From: Nitrospirota bacterium
GTDB taxonomy: Bacteria; Nitrospirota; UBA9217
Length of the DNA: 13,727 nucleotides
Reading direction: 5' to 3'
Assembly: GCA_013334545.1 (NCBI GenBank)
Contig: JAAXXJ010000055.1
Coordinates: 1-13,727, forward strand
Shown piece by piece: positions 6,819 to 12,708 of the stretch. A program made the position numbers and the translations under genes. Under the pieces are notes generated by a model. It saw only the letters and a program-made list of their open reading frames with translations. It made no database searches and was not told the origin of the DNA. The stretch's first letter is position 1, and every line of letters begins with the position of its first letter.

Positions 6819-7841
6819 ATGATCATCCCCTTCTTCATCCCCCATGCAGGATGTCCCCACCAGTGCGTGTTCTGCGATCAGAAGAGCATCACCGGGAAGA
6901 CCGCTCCTCCTGATCCGAGCTCCTTTCCTTCGACCATCTCATCCTATCTTGCGACCGCCTCTCCGGGGGTTCCGGTCGAGGTCGCCTTCTACGGAGGCAG
7001 TTTTACCGCGCTCCCGGTCGAGGTTCAGAAACGGTATCTCGGCGCGGTCCAGCCGTTTCTCGACGCAGGAACGGTCGAAAGCATCCGCCTTTCCACCCGG
7101 CCTGACGCTGTTACGCCCGGCATCCTCGCCCTCCTGAAGCACTATCGCGTCAGGACCGTTGAGCTCGGAGCCCAGTCCATGGACGACGAGGTGCTCCTGC
7201 TCTCGGGCCGCGGGCATACTGCCGCCCACACCGCGAGCGCCGTCACGCTGCTCCGGGAGCGCGCCTTCTTCATCGGCCTCCAGCTCATGCCCGGGCTGCC
7301 GGGAGACACAGCAGCGGGATTCCATGAAACCGTCAGCAGCGTCATCTCCCTGAAGCCCGACTTCGTCAGGATCTATCCAGCCCTCGTGATAAGGGACACG
7401 CCTCTCGCGGAACTCTACCTCACGGGAAAATACGCGCCGCTGTCCCTGGACGATGCCGTAGACATCTGCCGCGGCGCCATGGAACGGTTCGAAGCGGCGG
7501 GCATCGCCGTTATCCGGGCCGGCCTCCAGCCTACGGAAGAGCTCGAACGCCCGGGCACGGTGCTCGCCGGGCCCTGGCATCCGGCGTTCAGGCAGCTCGT
7601 CGGATCCTCCCGGTTCCTCGAGTCCATGCGCGCCCTCCTGGAACCCGGGAACGCGTCCGCGCCGGTCATCTTCGCCGTGAACCCCGCGGACCTCTCCTCC
7701 GCCATCGGCCAGGATCGCCGGAACATCCATGCCATCAGGGAGCAATATAACAGGGACGCGAGGATCATCGCGGACCCGAACCTTCCAAGGGGTTCCATCA
7801 GGAAAGGTCCCTCTTGCAACACTGGGGAAGCTGGGTTATAG
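6819..7841 (+). CDS. Radical SAM protein, Elp3-like, without acetyltransferase domain
   Basis: A 340-residue protein from ATG 6819; an in-frame TTG at 6771 would add 16 residues encoded mostly by the repeat element, so the ATG is preferred, though it lacks a clear ribosome site. IPFFIPHAGCPHQCVFCDQ carries the CX3CX2C motif (Cys12, 16, 19) that binds the [4Fe-4S] cluster cleaving S-adenosylmethionine. YGGSFTALP (58-66) and LGAQSMDDEVLLLSGRGHT (117-135) are typical of the Elp3-related branch. Full Elp3 has a C-terminal GNAT domain for tRNA wobble-uridine modification; this protein ends where that would begin. The substrate is unknown. It follows rnc, suggesting, weakly, an RNA-linked role. Confidence 0.88.
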   Translation: MIIPFFIPHAGCPHQCVFCDQKSITGKTAPPDPSSFPSTISSYLATASPGVPVEVAFYGGSFTALPVEVQKRYLGAVQPFLDAGTVESIRLSTRPDAVTPGILALLKHYRVRTVELGAQSMDDEVLLLSGRGHTAAHTASAVTLLRERAFFIGLQLMPGLPGDTAAGFHETVSSVISLKPDFVRIYPALVIRDTPLAELYLTGKYAPLSLDDAVDICRGAMERFEAAGIAVIRAGLQPTEELERPGTVLAGPWHPAFRQLVGSSRFLESMRALLEPGNASAPVIFAVNPADLSSAIGQDRRNIHAIREQYNRDARIIADPNLPRGSIRKGPSCNTGEAGL

Positions 7842-7842
7842 T
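7814..7842 (+). promoter_or_regulatory. Sigma70-like promoter overlapping the radical SAM stop codon
   Basis: TTGCAA at 7814-7819 and TATAGT at 7837-7842 are exactly 17 nt apart, matching four of six and five of six consensus bases. The TAG stop of the radical SAM gene (7839-7841) lies inside the -10 box. Seven bases after the box is the A of the next ATG (7849), so the transcript could start at the start codon. No ribosome site is visible before that ATG. Confidence 0.5.
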
Positions 7843-7848
7843 ACGACC

Positions 7849-8310
7849 ATGCTGCGAACATTCCTTCTTTCGCTGCTCATGACCGGCGTGCTGGGAGCGG
7901 GCTTAGCGGCCGCTGAGATCAAGGAGGTCGAACTGATCGACGGCAGCGTCATCACGGGCGAGGTCCTGTCCTTGAGCAGCGGTGTATACACCATCAGGAC
8001 CGTTTCCCTGGGCACGCTCACGATCGATGATGCAAAGGTCCGGGCCATCCGCCCGCAAAGCTCATCGTCACCGTCCCTTCGGGCCGGCGATGTCAAGACC
8101 CTCCAGGACAAGATGCTGAGCAATGCTGAGGTCATGGGCTTGATCGCGTCGCTCAAGGACGATCCCCAGTTCAAGAAAGCGCTCGAAGACCCCGAGATCC
8201 TGAACGCGGTGAGCACCGGGGATATTGCCTCGCTCATGGCAAATCCCAAGTTCCTTGAGCTCCTGAACAACGCCACGGTTCAGGATATCCGGCACAAAGT
8301 CGCGAAATAG
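7849..8310 (+). CDS. Small exported protein with Sm-like and STI1-like parts, function unknown
   Basis: A 153-residue protein not tied to a named family. Residues 1-22 (MLRTFLLSLLMTGVLGAGLAAA) look like a Sec signal peptide with an Ala-X-Ala cleavage site. Residues 24-68 (VELIDGSVITGEVLSLSSG, then VYTIRTVSLGTLTIDDAKVRAI) have the beta-strand pattern of a small Sm-like or SH3-like barrel. A serine-rich linker (70-76) leads to residues 83-150, built from short helices with repeated D/N-P turns (LKDDPQFKKALEDPEILNAV, LMANPKFLELLNN) that resemble STI1 chaperone-associated repeats. The start gives the full signal peptide, though no ribosome site precedes it. It probably acts in the periplasm; partner unknown. 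Domain names are by resemblance only. Confidence 0.75.
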   Translation: MLRTFLLSLLMTGVLGAGLAAAEIKEVELIDGSVITGEVLSLSSGVYTIRTVSLGTLTIDDAKVRAIRPQSSSSPSLRAGDVKTLQDKMLSNAEVMGLIASLKDDPQFKKALEDPEILNAVSTGDIASLMANPKFLELLNNATVQDIRHKVAK

Positions 8311-8357
8311 ACGCTCCTGCCGCTTCACCTGCTTCCTTCCTCTGCAGTGAAAACCTG

Positions 8358-8386
8358 TTGACATCACGAGGGGTTCTCGGTAGTAT
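8358..8386 (+). promoter_or_regulatory. purM promoter
   Basis: A perfect TTGACA at 8358-8363 and TAGTAT at 8381-8386 (four of six) are separated by exactly 17 nt. This is the best sigma70-type match noticed in the window. It lies in the 231-bp gap after the small exported protein gene and would give a leader of about 150 nt before purM, so purM probably begins its own transcription unit. Confidence 0.6.
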
Positions 8387-8420
8387 CGTACCGATTTTGT
8401 CCCCGGAACACCCGGATGTG

Positions 8421-8504
8421 CATGCCCGATCATTGAGAGCGGCAGCGGCCCTGGATCAATGCGCCTGCCCTGAAATATGACGGCACGATTACGGTTCGGG
8501 CATG
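8421..8504 (+). promoter_or_regulatory. Candidate structured mRNA leader upstream of purM
   Basis: CATGCCCGA at 8421-8429 pairs perfectly with TCGGGCATG at 8496-8504, closing an 84-nt domain. Inside it, CATTGA (8431-8436) pairs with TCAATG (8456-8461), and TGCC (8466-8469) can pair with GGCA (8482-8485), giving a three-way-junction layout. The domain lies between the purM promoter and the AAAGGAG ribosome site (8531-8537). I compared it from memory with ZTP, purine and PRPP riboswitch consensus sequences and found no match. It has no terminator T run. It could be an undescribed regulatory RNA or simply chance pairing. Confidence 0.35.
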
Positions 8505-8541
8505 GGATTCATTCCTTATTTCAGCATCTTAAAGGAGCTGT

Positions 8542-9573
8542 ATGGCCATAACCTACAAGGACTCCGGAGTGGATATCGACGCCGGCGACCTCTTCGTCCA
8601 GAAGATCAGGCCCTTCGTCAAGTCAACCTTCCGCCCCGAGGTCCTGACCGACATCGGTGGGTTCGGCGGTCTTTTCGCGCTGAAGAAGTACCGGAACCCG
8701 GTGCTCGTGTCCGGCACCGACGGCGTGGGCACCAAGCTCAAGATCGCCTTCCTGATGAACAAGCATGATACCGTGGGCATCGACCTGGTGGCCATGTGCG
8801 TGAACGACATCGTCGTGCAGGGTGCCGAGCCCCTCTTCTTCCTGGACTACTTTGCCACGGGCAGGCTTAAGCCCGAGGACCACGCCAACATCGTGAAGGG
8901 CATCGCCGACGGCTGCAAACAGGCGGGCTGCGCGCTGATCGGCGGCGAGACCGCCGAGATGCCATCGTTCTACGCCGAGGACGAATACGACCTCGCCGGA
9001 TTCGCCGTAGGCGTGGTGGAGAAAAAGGACATCGTCGACGGGTCCCGCATCAGGCCCGGAGACCAGCTCATCGGCCTTGCTTCATCAGGTCTCCACAGCA
9101 ACGGCTATTCGCTCGTCCGGAAGGTCCTGCTCGAGAAGGCCGGCTACGGCGTTGAAGACATGCTGACCGAACTGGGCGCCGGCACGCTCGGGAGCGTGCT
9201 GCTCGCCCCGACAAGGATCTACGTGAAGACCGTGCTTGCGCTCATGAAGGACTTCGACATCCGCGGCATGGCGCACATAACCGGCGGCGGCATCACCGAG
9301 AACACCCCGCGGATGCTGCCCAAGGGGACCCAGGCGCTCATCCGCAAGAAGACCTGGGACATCCCGCCCGTGTTCCGGCTCCTGCAGAAGAAGTCGGGCG
9401 TTGACGATGCAGAGATGTACCGCGCCTTCAACATGGGCATCGGCATGGTCATCGCGGTCCCGAAGAAGCAGGCGGATGCGGTCATGAAAAAGGCGGCAAA
9501 GCTCGGCGAGAAGCCATACCGTATCGGCGAGATCATCAAGGGCAGGCCGGGAGTGAAGTACGAGGAAAAGTAG
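8542..9573 (+). CDS. purM: Phosphoribosylformylglycinamidine cyclo-ligase (AIR synthetase)
   Basis: A 343-residue PurM, full length. It closes the imidazole ring, turning FGAM and ATP into AIR in purine synthesis. Family motifs are GTDGVGTKLKIAF (58-70), VAMCVNDIVVQGAEPLFFLD (83-102), GGETAEMPSFY (134-144), GLASSGLHSNGYSLVRK (178-194) and HITGGGITENTPRMLP (245-260). ATG 8542 has AAAGGAG at 8531-8537. The gene begins a purine block with its own promoter, and purN follows on the same strand. Confidence 0.98.
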   Translation: MAITYKDSGVDIDAGDLFVQKIRPFVKSTFRPEVLTDIGGFGGLFALKKYRNPVLVSGTDGVGTKLKIAFLMNKHDTVGIDLVAMCVNDIVVQGAEPLFFLDYFATGRLKPEDHANIVKGIADGCKQAGCALIGGETAEMPSFYAEDEYDLAGFAVGVVEKKDIVDGSRIRPGDQLIGLASSGLHSNGYSLVRKVLLEKAGYGVEDMLTELGAGTLGSVLLAPTRIYVKTVLALMKDFDIRGMAHITGGGITENTPRMLPKGTQALIRKKTWDIPPVFRLLQKKSGVDDAEMYRAFNMGIGMVIAVPKKQADAVMKKAAKLGEKPYRIGEIIKGRPGVKYEEK

Positions 9574-9745
9574 AAGACAGGATCAGGGGTAAGAGGACAG
9601 GGCTAGAATCGAGGGGCCAAGAGCCTCTAGGGCAGGAGAACGCAATTATTCGCTCGATTGCCTTCCGGCCTAACGAAAGTCCCGCCTTCCTGCCTTCCCC
9701 CTCCCTGAGCGGAGCACACGACCGTCTGGATTCCAGGATATTACT
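9574..9745. repeat. Spacer with short inverted repeats between purM and purN
   Basis: No gene is seen here. AATCGAG (9607-9613) is repeated inverted as CTCGATT (9653-9659), and GGCAGGA (9631-9637) as TCCTGCC (9688-9694). A purine-rich CAGG/GGACAGGG stretch opens the spacer and a pyrimidine-rich one closes it. The two inverted pairs interlock instead of nesting, so they do not form one simple hairpin. It looks like a worn repeat element; no T run marks a terminator. Confidence 0.3.
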
Positions 9746-10396
9746 ATGAAGAAGACACGAATAGGCGTCCTCGTCTCCGGCCGCGGCTCCAATCTCCAGG
9801 CCATTATCGACAACATCGAGAAGGGGTCGGTCAGCGCCGAGCTTGCTGTGGTCATCAGCGACCAGGCCGACGCCTATGCTTTGGAGCGGGCACGCAAGCA
9901 TCATATCCCCGGCGTCCACGTGAGCGCGAAAGGATACAAGGGCAGGCGCGACGAGTACGATGCGCTGCTCGTGAAGGAGCTGCAGAAGCACAATGTGGAG
10001 CTCGTCGCCCTCGCGGGCTTCATGCGTATCATCACGCCGACGCTGCTCACGGCGTTCCCCCATCGCGTCCTGAACATCCACCCCGCGCTGCTGCCGTCCT
10101 TCCCGGGACTGCACGTGCAGAAGGCGGCTCTGGAACACGGCGTCAAGTTCTCGGGCTGCACCGTCCACTTTGTGGACGAGGGCATGGACACGGGGCCCAT
10201 CATCATCCAGGCAGTGGTGCCCATCCTCGACAATGATACGGAAGACAAGCTCTCTGCGCGCATCCTGAAGCAGGAGCACAAGATCTACTCCCGCGCCATC
10301 CAGCTCTACGCCGACGGACGGCTCCGGATCGAAGGCCGCCGCGTCGTCGTCACCGACAACAGGACCGAGACCGACGAGTTCCTGATGAATCCCTGA
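9746..10396 (+). CDS. purN: Phosphoribosylglycinamide formyltransferase
   Basis: A 216-residue PurN that formylates GAR with 10-formyltetrahydrofolate in purine synthesis. The start KKTRIGVLVSGRGSNLQAIID contains the phosphate-binding SGRGSN (11-16). Catalytic residues are Asn110 and His112 (LNIHPALLPSFPG) and Asp148 (FVDEGMDTGPIIIQ). Length is normal for the family. ATG 9746 has only a weak AGGA upstream. Pairing with purM fits a small purine unit, although 172 bp of repeat-like spacer lies between them. Confidence 0.97.
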   Translation: MKKTRIGVLVSGRGSNLQAIIDNIEKGSVSAELAVVISDQADAYALERARKHHIPGVHVSAKGYKGRRDEYDALLVKELQKHNVELVALAGFMRIITPTLLTAFPHRVLNIHPALLPSFPGLHVQKAALEHGVKFSGCTVHFVDEGMDTGPIIIQAVVPILDNDTEDKLSARILKQEHKIYSRAIQLYADGRLRIEGRRVVVTDNRTETDEFLMNP

Positions 10397-10527
10397 CCAT
10401 TCGCCTACCTGTCCCGCTGATACCGCTTCGACGTCGTCCTCCTTCACATTTACCCTTGCGCAAAGTTCGACCGTATGCGAAAATTGGAACGGTACACATC
10501 GGTTGAACGTTTTTCAAGGGGCCACCC

Positions 10528-11697
10528 ATGACGAACAGCGATCTGTCGAAGCTGAAGCTCGACAAATCAGGCGCGAACTTCCAGCGCAAACAGAAGATAC
10601 CCCGGTGGGGGCTCATCGCCATCGGCATCAGCGTGGCTCTCTCCGTTGCAGTTACGCTCGTCGTCAACCCCGCCGTCGAGGTGGATACCGCGGTCGTGGC
10701 GCGGGTCTACCCCTCACAGTCCTTTACGCTCCTGAACGCCAGCGGGTACGTCGTGGCACAGCGCAAGGCGGCAGTGGCCTCCAAGGCGACGGGAAGGCTG
10801 GAGTGGCTCGGCGTGGAGGAGGGGAGCAGGGTCAGGACCAACGAGATCATCGCCCGCCTCGAGAACAGGGACGTCCTGGCAGCCAGCGACCAGGCCGTTG
10901 CCGGGGTCAGCAGCGCGCAAGCGGACCTGGCCGACGCCAAGCAGAACTTCAGCCGCATGAAGGAGCTGCGAGAAAAGGGGTACGTGGCCCAATCCGAGCT
11001 GGACGCCGCAGACACCCGCCTGAAACGGGCCCAGGCCGCGGTCATTGGCGCAGAAGCGGCCCTGCGTTCGGCGCAGGTCGCGGTGGAATATACCCTGATC
11101 CGTGCACCCTTCGACGCCGTGGTCCTGACGAAGAACGCAGACGTAGGCGACATCGTGACACCCCTCGGGGCCGCCGCTAATGCGAAGGCCTCGGTCGTGA
11201 CCATCGCCGACATGGCCTCCCTCCAGGTCGAGGTGGACGTGTCGGAGTCGAACCTCGCCAGGGTGAAGATGGGCCAGCCCTGCGAGATCCAGCTGGACGC
11301 CCTGCCGGACAGCCGGTTCCCGGGCGCGGTGCATATGATCGTGCCCACCGCAGACCGCAGCAAGGCCTCGGTGATGGTGAAGGTCCGCTTCACCGAACGC
11401 GACCCGCGGGTCCTGCCTGAGATGAGCGCGCGCGTGGCGTTCCTGGAACGGGAGATCACACGCGAAGAGGAAACGCCCCGGACCGCAGTGAACCCGGCGG
11501 CCCTCGTCTCCCGGAACGGGAAGCAGGTCGTGTTCGTCATGAAGGACGACAAGGCCGAGGAAAGGGCCGTAACGATCGGCGGCAGGATCGGCGACGGCAT
11601 CGAGGTCCGGGAAGGCATCAAGCCGGGAGAGAAGGTCGTCGTGAACCCGCCGAAGAAGCTCAGGAACGGCTCAAAGGTGAAACAGAAGGAAAGGTAA
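10528..11697 (+). CDS. Efflux membrane fusion protein (MacA/HlyD type periplasmic adaptor)
   Basis: A 389-residue adaptor anchored in the inner membrane that links an ABC pump to an outer-membrane channel. Residues 1-25 are basic and cytoplasmic, and 26-46 form one membrane helix with no cleavage site. A beta-barrel/lipoyl half follows (GYVVAQRKAAVASKATGRLEWLGVEEGSRV, split over 73-102), then an Ala/Gln-rich coiled-coil hairpin at about 115-188, then the second lipoyl half (YTLIRAPFDAVVLTKNADVGD, starting 188). The C-terminal membrane-proximal part has VNPAALVSRNGKQVVFV. ATG 10528 has AAGGGG 6 nt upstream. The downstream ABC ATPase and permease make a MacAB-like exporter likely. Substrate unknown; an RND adaptor is less likely given the neighbours. 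Confidence 0.9.
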   Translation: MTNSDLSKLKLDKSGANFQRKQKIPRWGLIAIGISVALSVAVTLVVNPAVEVDTAVVARVYPSQSFTLLNASGYVVAQRKAAVASKATGRLEWLGVEEGSRVRTNEIIARLENRDVLAASDQAVAGVSSAQADLADAKQNFSRMKELREKGYVAQSELDAADTRLKRAQAAVIGAEAALRSAQVAVEYTLIRAPFDAVVLTKNADVGDIVTPLGAAANAKASVVTIADMASLQVEVDVSESNLARVKMGQPCEIQLDALPDSRFPGAVHMIVPTADRSKASVMVKVRFTERDPRVLPEMSARVAFLEREITREEETPRTAVNPAALVSRNGKQVVFVMKDDKAEERAVTIGGRIGDGIEVREGIKPGEKVVVNPPKKLRNGSKVKQKER

Positions 11698-11803
11698 TAA
11701 ACAGGAGTCAGAGGTCCGGAGCCAGAACGCAGGAACGGAAAGAATTGTCCTCCGGATGACACTCCAGACTCCTGTCTCCTGAACCCTGACCCCGGTTCTC
11801 ATT
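11698..11803. repeat. Nested inverted repeat between adaptor and ATPase genes
   Basis: ACAGGAGTC (11701-11709) is matched by GACTCCTGT (11767-11775), and within it TCCGGAG (11715-11721) by CTCCGGA (11750-11756). These nest, so the spacer could form a long imperfect cruciform or RNA hairpin. The sequence runs of the CAGGAGTC/GACTCCTG kind resemble dispersed intergenic repeats. No T run follows. The element reaches almost to the ATPase start, which has no visible ribosome site. Confidence 0.45.
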
Positions 11804-12502
11804 ATGGAACAGCGCTGTCCCCAGAACATCGTCTCCATCAGGAACATCAACAAATCCTACCGGCGCGGGGCACAGACCGTGCCGGTGCTCGAGGACATCA
11901 CCTTCGAGATCTGCGACGGCGAGTTCCTGGCGCTCATGGGCCCATCGGGCTCGGGCAAGAGCACGCTGCTCAACATCCTCGCCGGCATCGACAAGGCTGA
12001 CAGCGGCATGGTGACCATCGGCGGTGTGGACATCTCGTCCCTCTCCGAGACCGACCTGGCGCAATGGCGCGCCGTCAATGTCGGATTCATCTTCCAGTTC
12101 TACAACCTCATGCCCGTGCTCACGGCCTACGAGAACGTGGAGCTGCCGCTCCTGCTCACCGGGCTCTCCCGCAGGGAGCGGCGCGAGCACGTTGAGATGG
12201 CCCTTGCCGTCGTGAACCTCCAGGACCGCATGGACCACTACCCTTCCCAGCTCTCCGGGGGCCAGCAGCAGCGCGTTGCCATCGCCCGCGCCGTGGTGAC
12301 GGACCCGACCATCCTCGTTGCCGACGAACCCACAGGGGACCTGGACCGCGTCTCGGCCGAGGACGTGCTGGGACTCATGGGGCGGCTGAACAAGGAGTTC
12401 GGCAAGACCATCATCATGGTGACCCATGACCCCCGGGCTGCTGAGCGGGCCCACCTCGTCCGCCACCTGGAAAAGGGCGTGCTGAGCGATGGGGGCCGGT
12501 AA
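11804..12502 (+). CDS. ABC transporter ATP-binding protein (MacB/LolD type)
   Basis: A 232-residue ATPase that powers the neighbouring permease at the inner face of the membrane. Walker A is GPSGSGKS (46-53), the Q-loop glutamine is Gln98 (FIFQFYNLMPVLTAYENVELPL pattern from 96 on), the signature LSGGQQQR is at 150-157, Walker B LVADEP at 171-176 with Glu175, the D-loop GDLD at 178-181, and the switch His208 in VTHDP. The NLMPVLTAYENVELPLLL segment is typical of the MacB/LolD branch. ATG 11804 lacks a clear ribosome site, as the inverted repeat ends just before it. All catalytic residues are present. Export of a lipoprotein, peptide or drug is possible; the substrate cannot be read. Confidence 0.95.
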   Translation: MEQRCPQNIVSIRNINKSYRRGAQTVPVLEDITFEICDGEFLALMGPSGSGKSTLLNILAGIDKADSGMVTIGGVDISSLSETDLAQWRAVNVGFIFQFYNLMPVLTAYENVELPLLLTGLSRRERREHVEMALAVVNLQDRMDHYPSQLSGGQQQRVAIARAVVTDPTILVADEPTGDLDRVSAEDVLGLMGRLNKEFGKTIIMVTHDPRAAERAHLVRHLEKGVLSDGGR

Positions 12503-12708
12503 TACCCAGCAGATTCAACAACGGAGGCAGGTCGGCACGGAGAGAACCAGGATACAATATTCACAGAATACCCCGGATCCCCGATAGAAACATTCGGGGA
12601 TGACGGTCATCTGAAATTCGTTGCCGTTCTTCGAGCCCTCTGTGTCTCAGTGGTAACATTGGATTTTCGCCGTTCTTGTTTCGTAAGGTTCTCCGCGGGA
12701 GCCCGAGC
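12503..12708. repeat. Spacer with perfect 8-bp hairpin and dispersed-repeat-like sequence
   Basis: No gene is seen here. ATCCCCGA (12577-12584) and TCGGGGAT (12594-12601) form a perfect 8-bp stem with a 9-nt loop, without a following T run. The nonamer GCCGTTCTT occurs at 12623-12631 and again at 12669-12677. The stretch CCTCTGTGTCTCAGTGGT (12637-12654) resembles a CTCTGTGTCTCTGTGGT-like motif that I recall from intergenic regions of many bacteria. The spacer separates the ATPase from the permease. Confidence 0.4.

Noticed and set aside
8421..8504. ZTP, purine or PRPP riboswitch before purM
   Set aside because: The conserved core sequences of these classes that I can recall are not present, so only an unnamed structured leader is proposed.
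9574..9745. Rho-independent terminator after purM
   Set aside because: The inverted repeats interlock and no T run follows any of them.
9536..10447. Minus-strand open frame of 303 codons across purN
   Set aside because: purN is complete on the + strand; the minus frame also runs through the repeat spacer and has no recognisable domain.
10397..10527. Promoter before the membrane fusion protein (TTGCGC near 10456 with GAAAAT 17 nt on)
   Set aside because: The -35 match is only three of six and the -10 match is weak; chance is likely.
11708..12466. Minus-strand open frame of 252 codons across the ABC ATPase
   Set aside because: Walker A, signature and Walker B motifs on the + strand account for the sequence; the minus product looks like a shadow translation.
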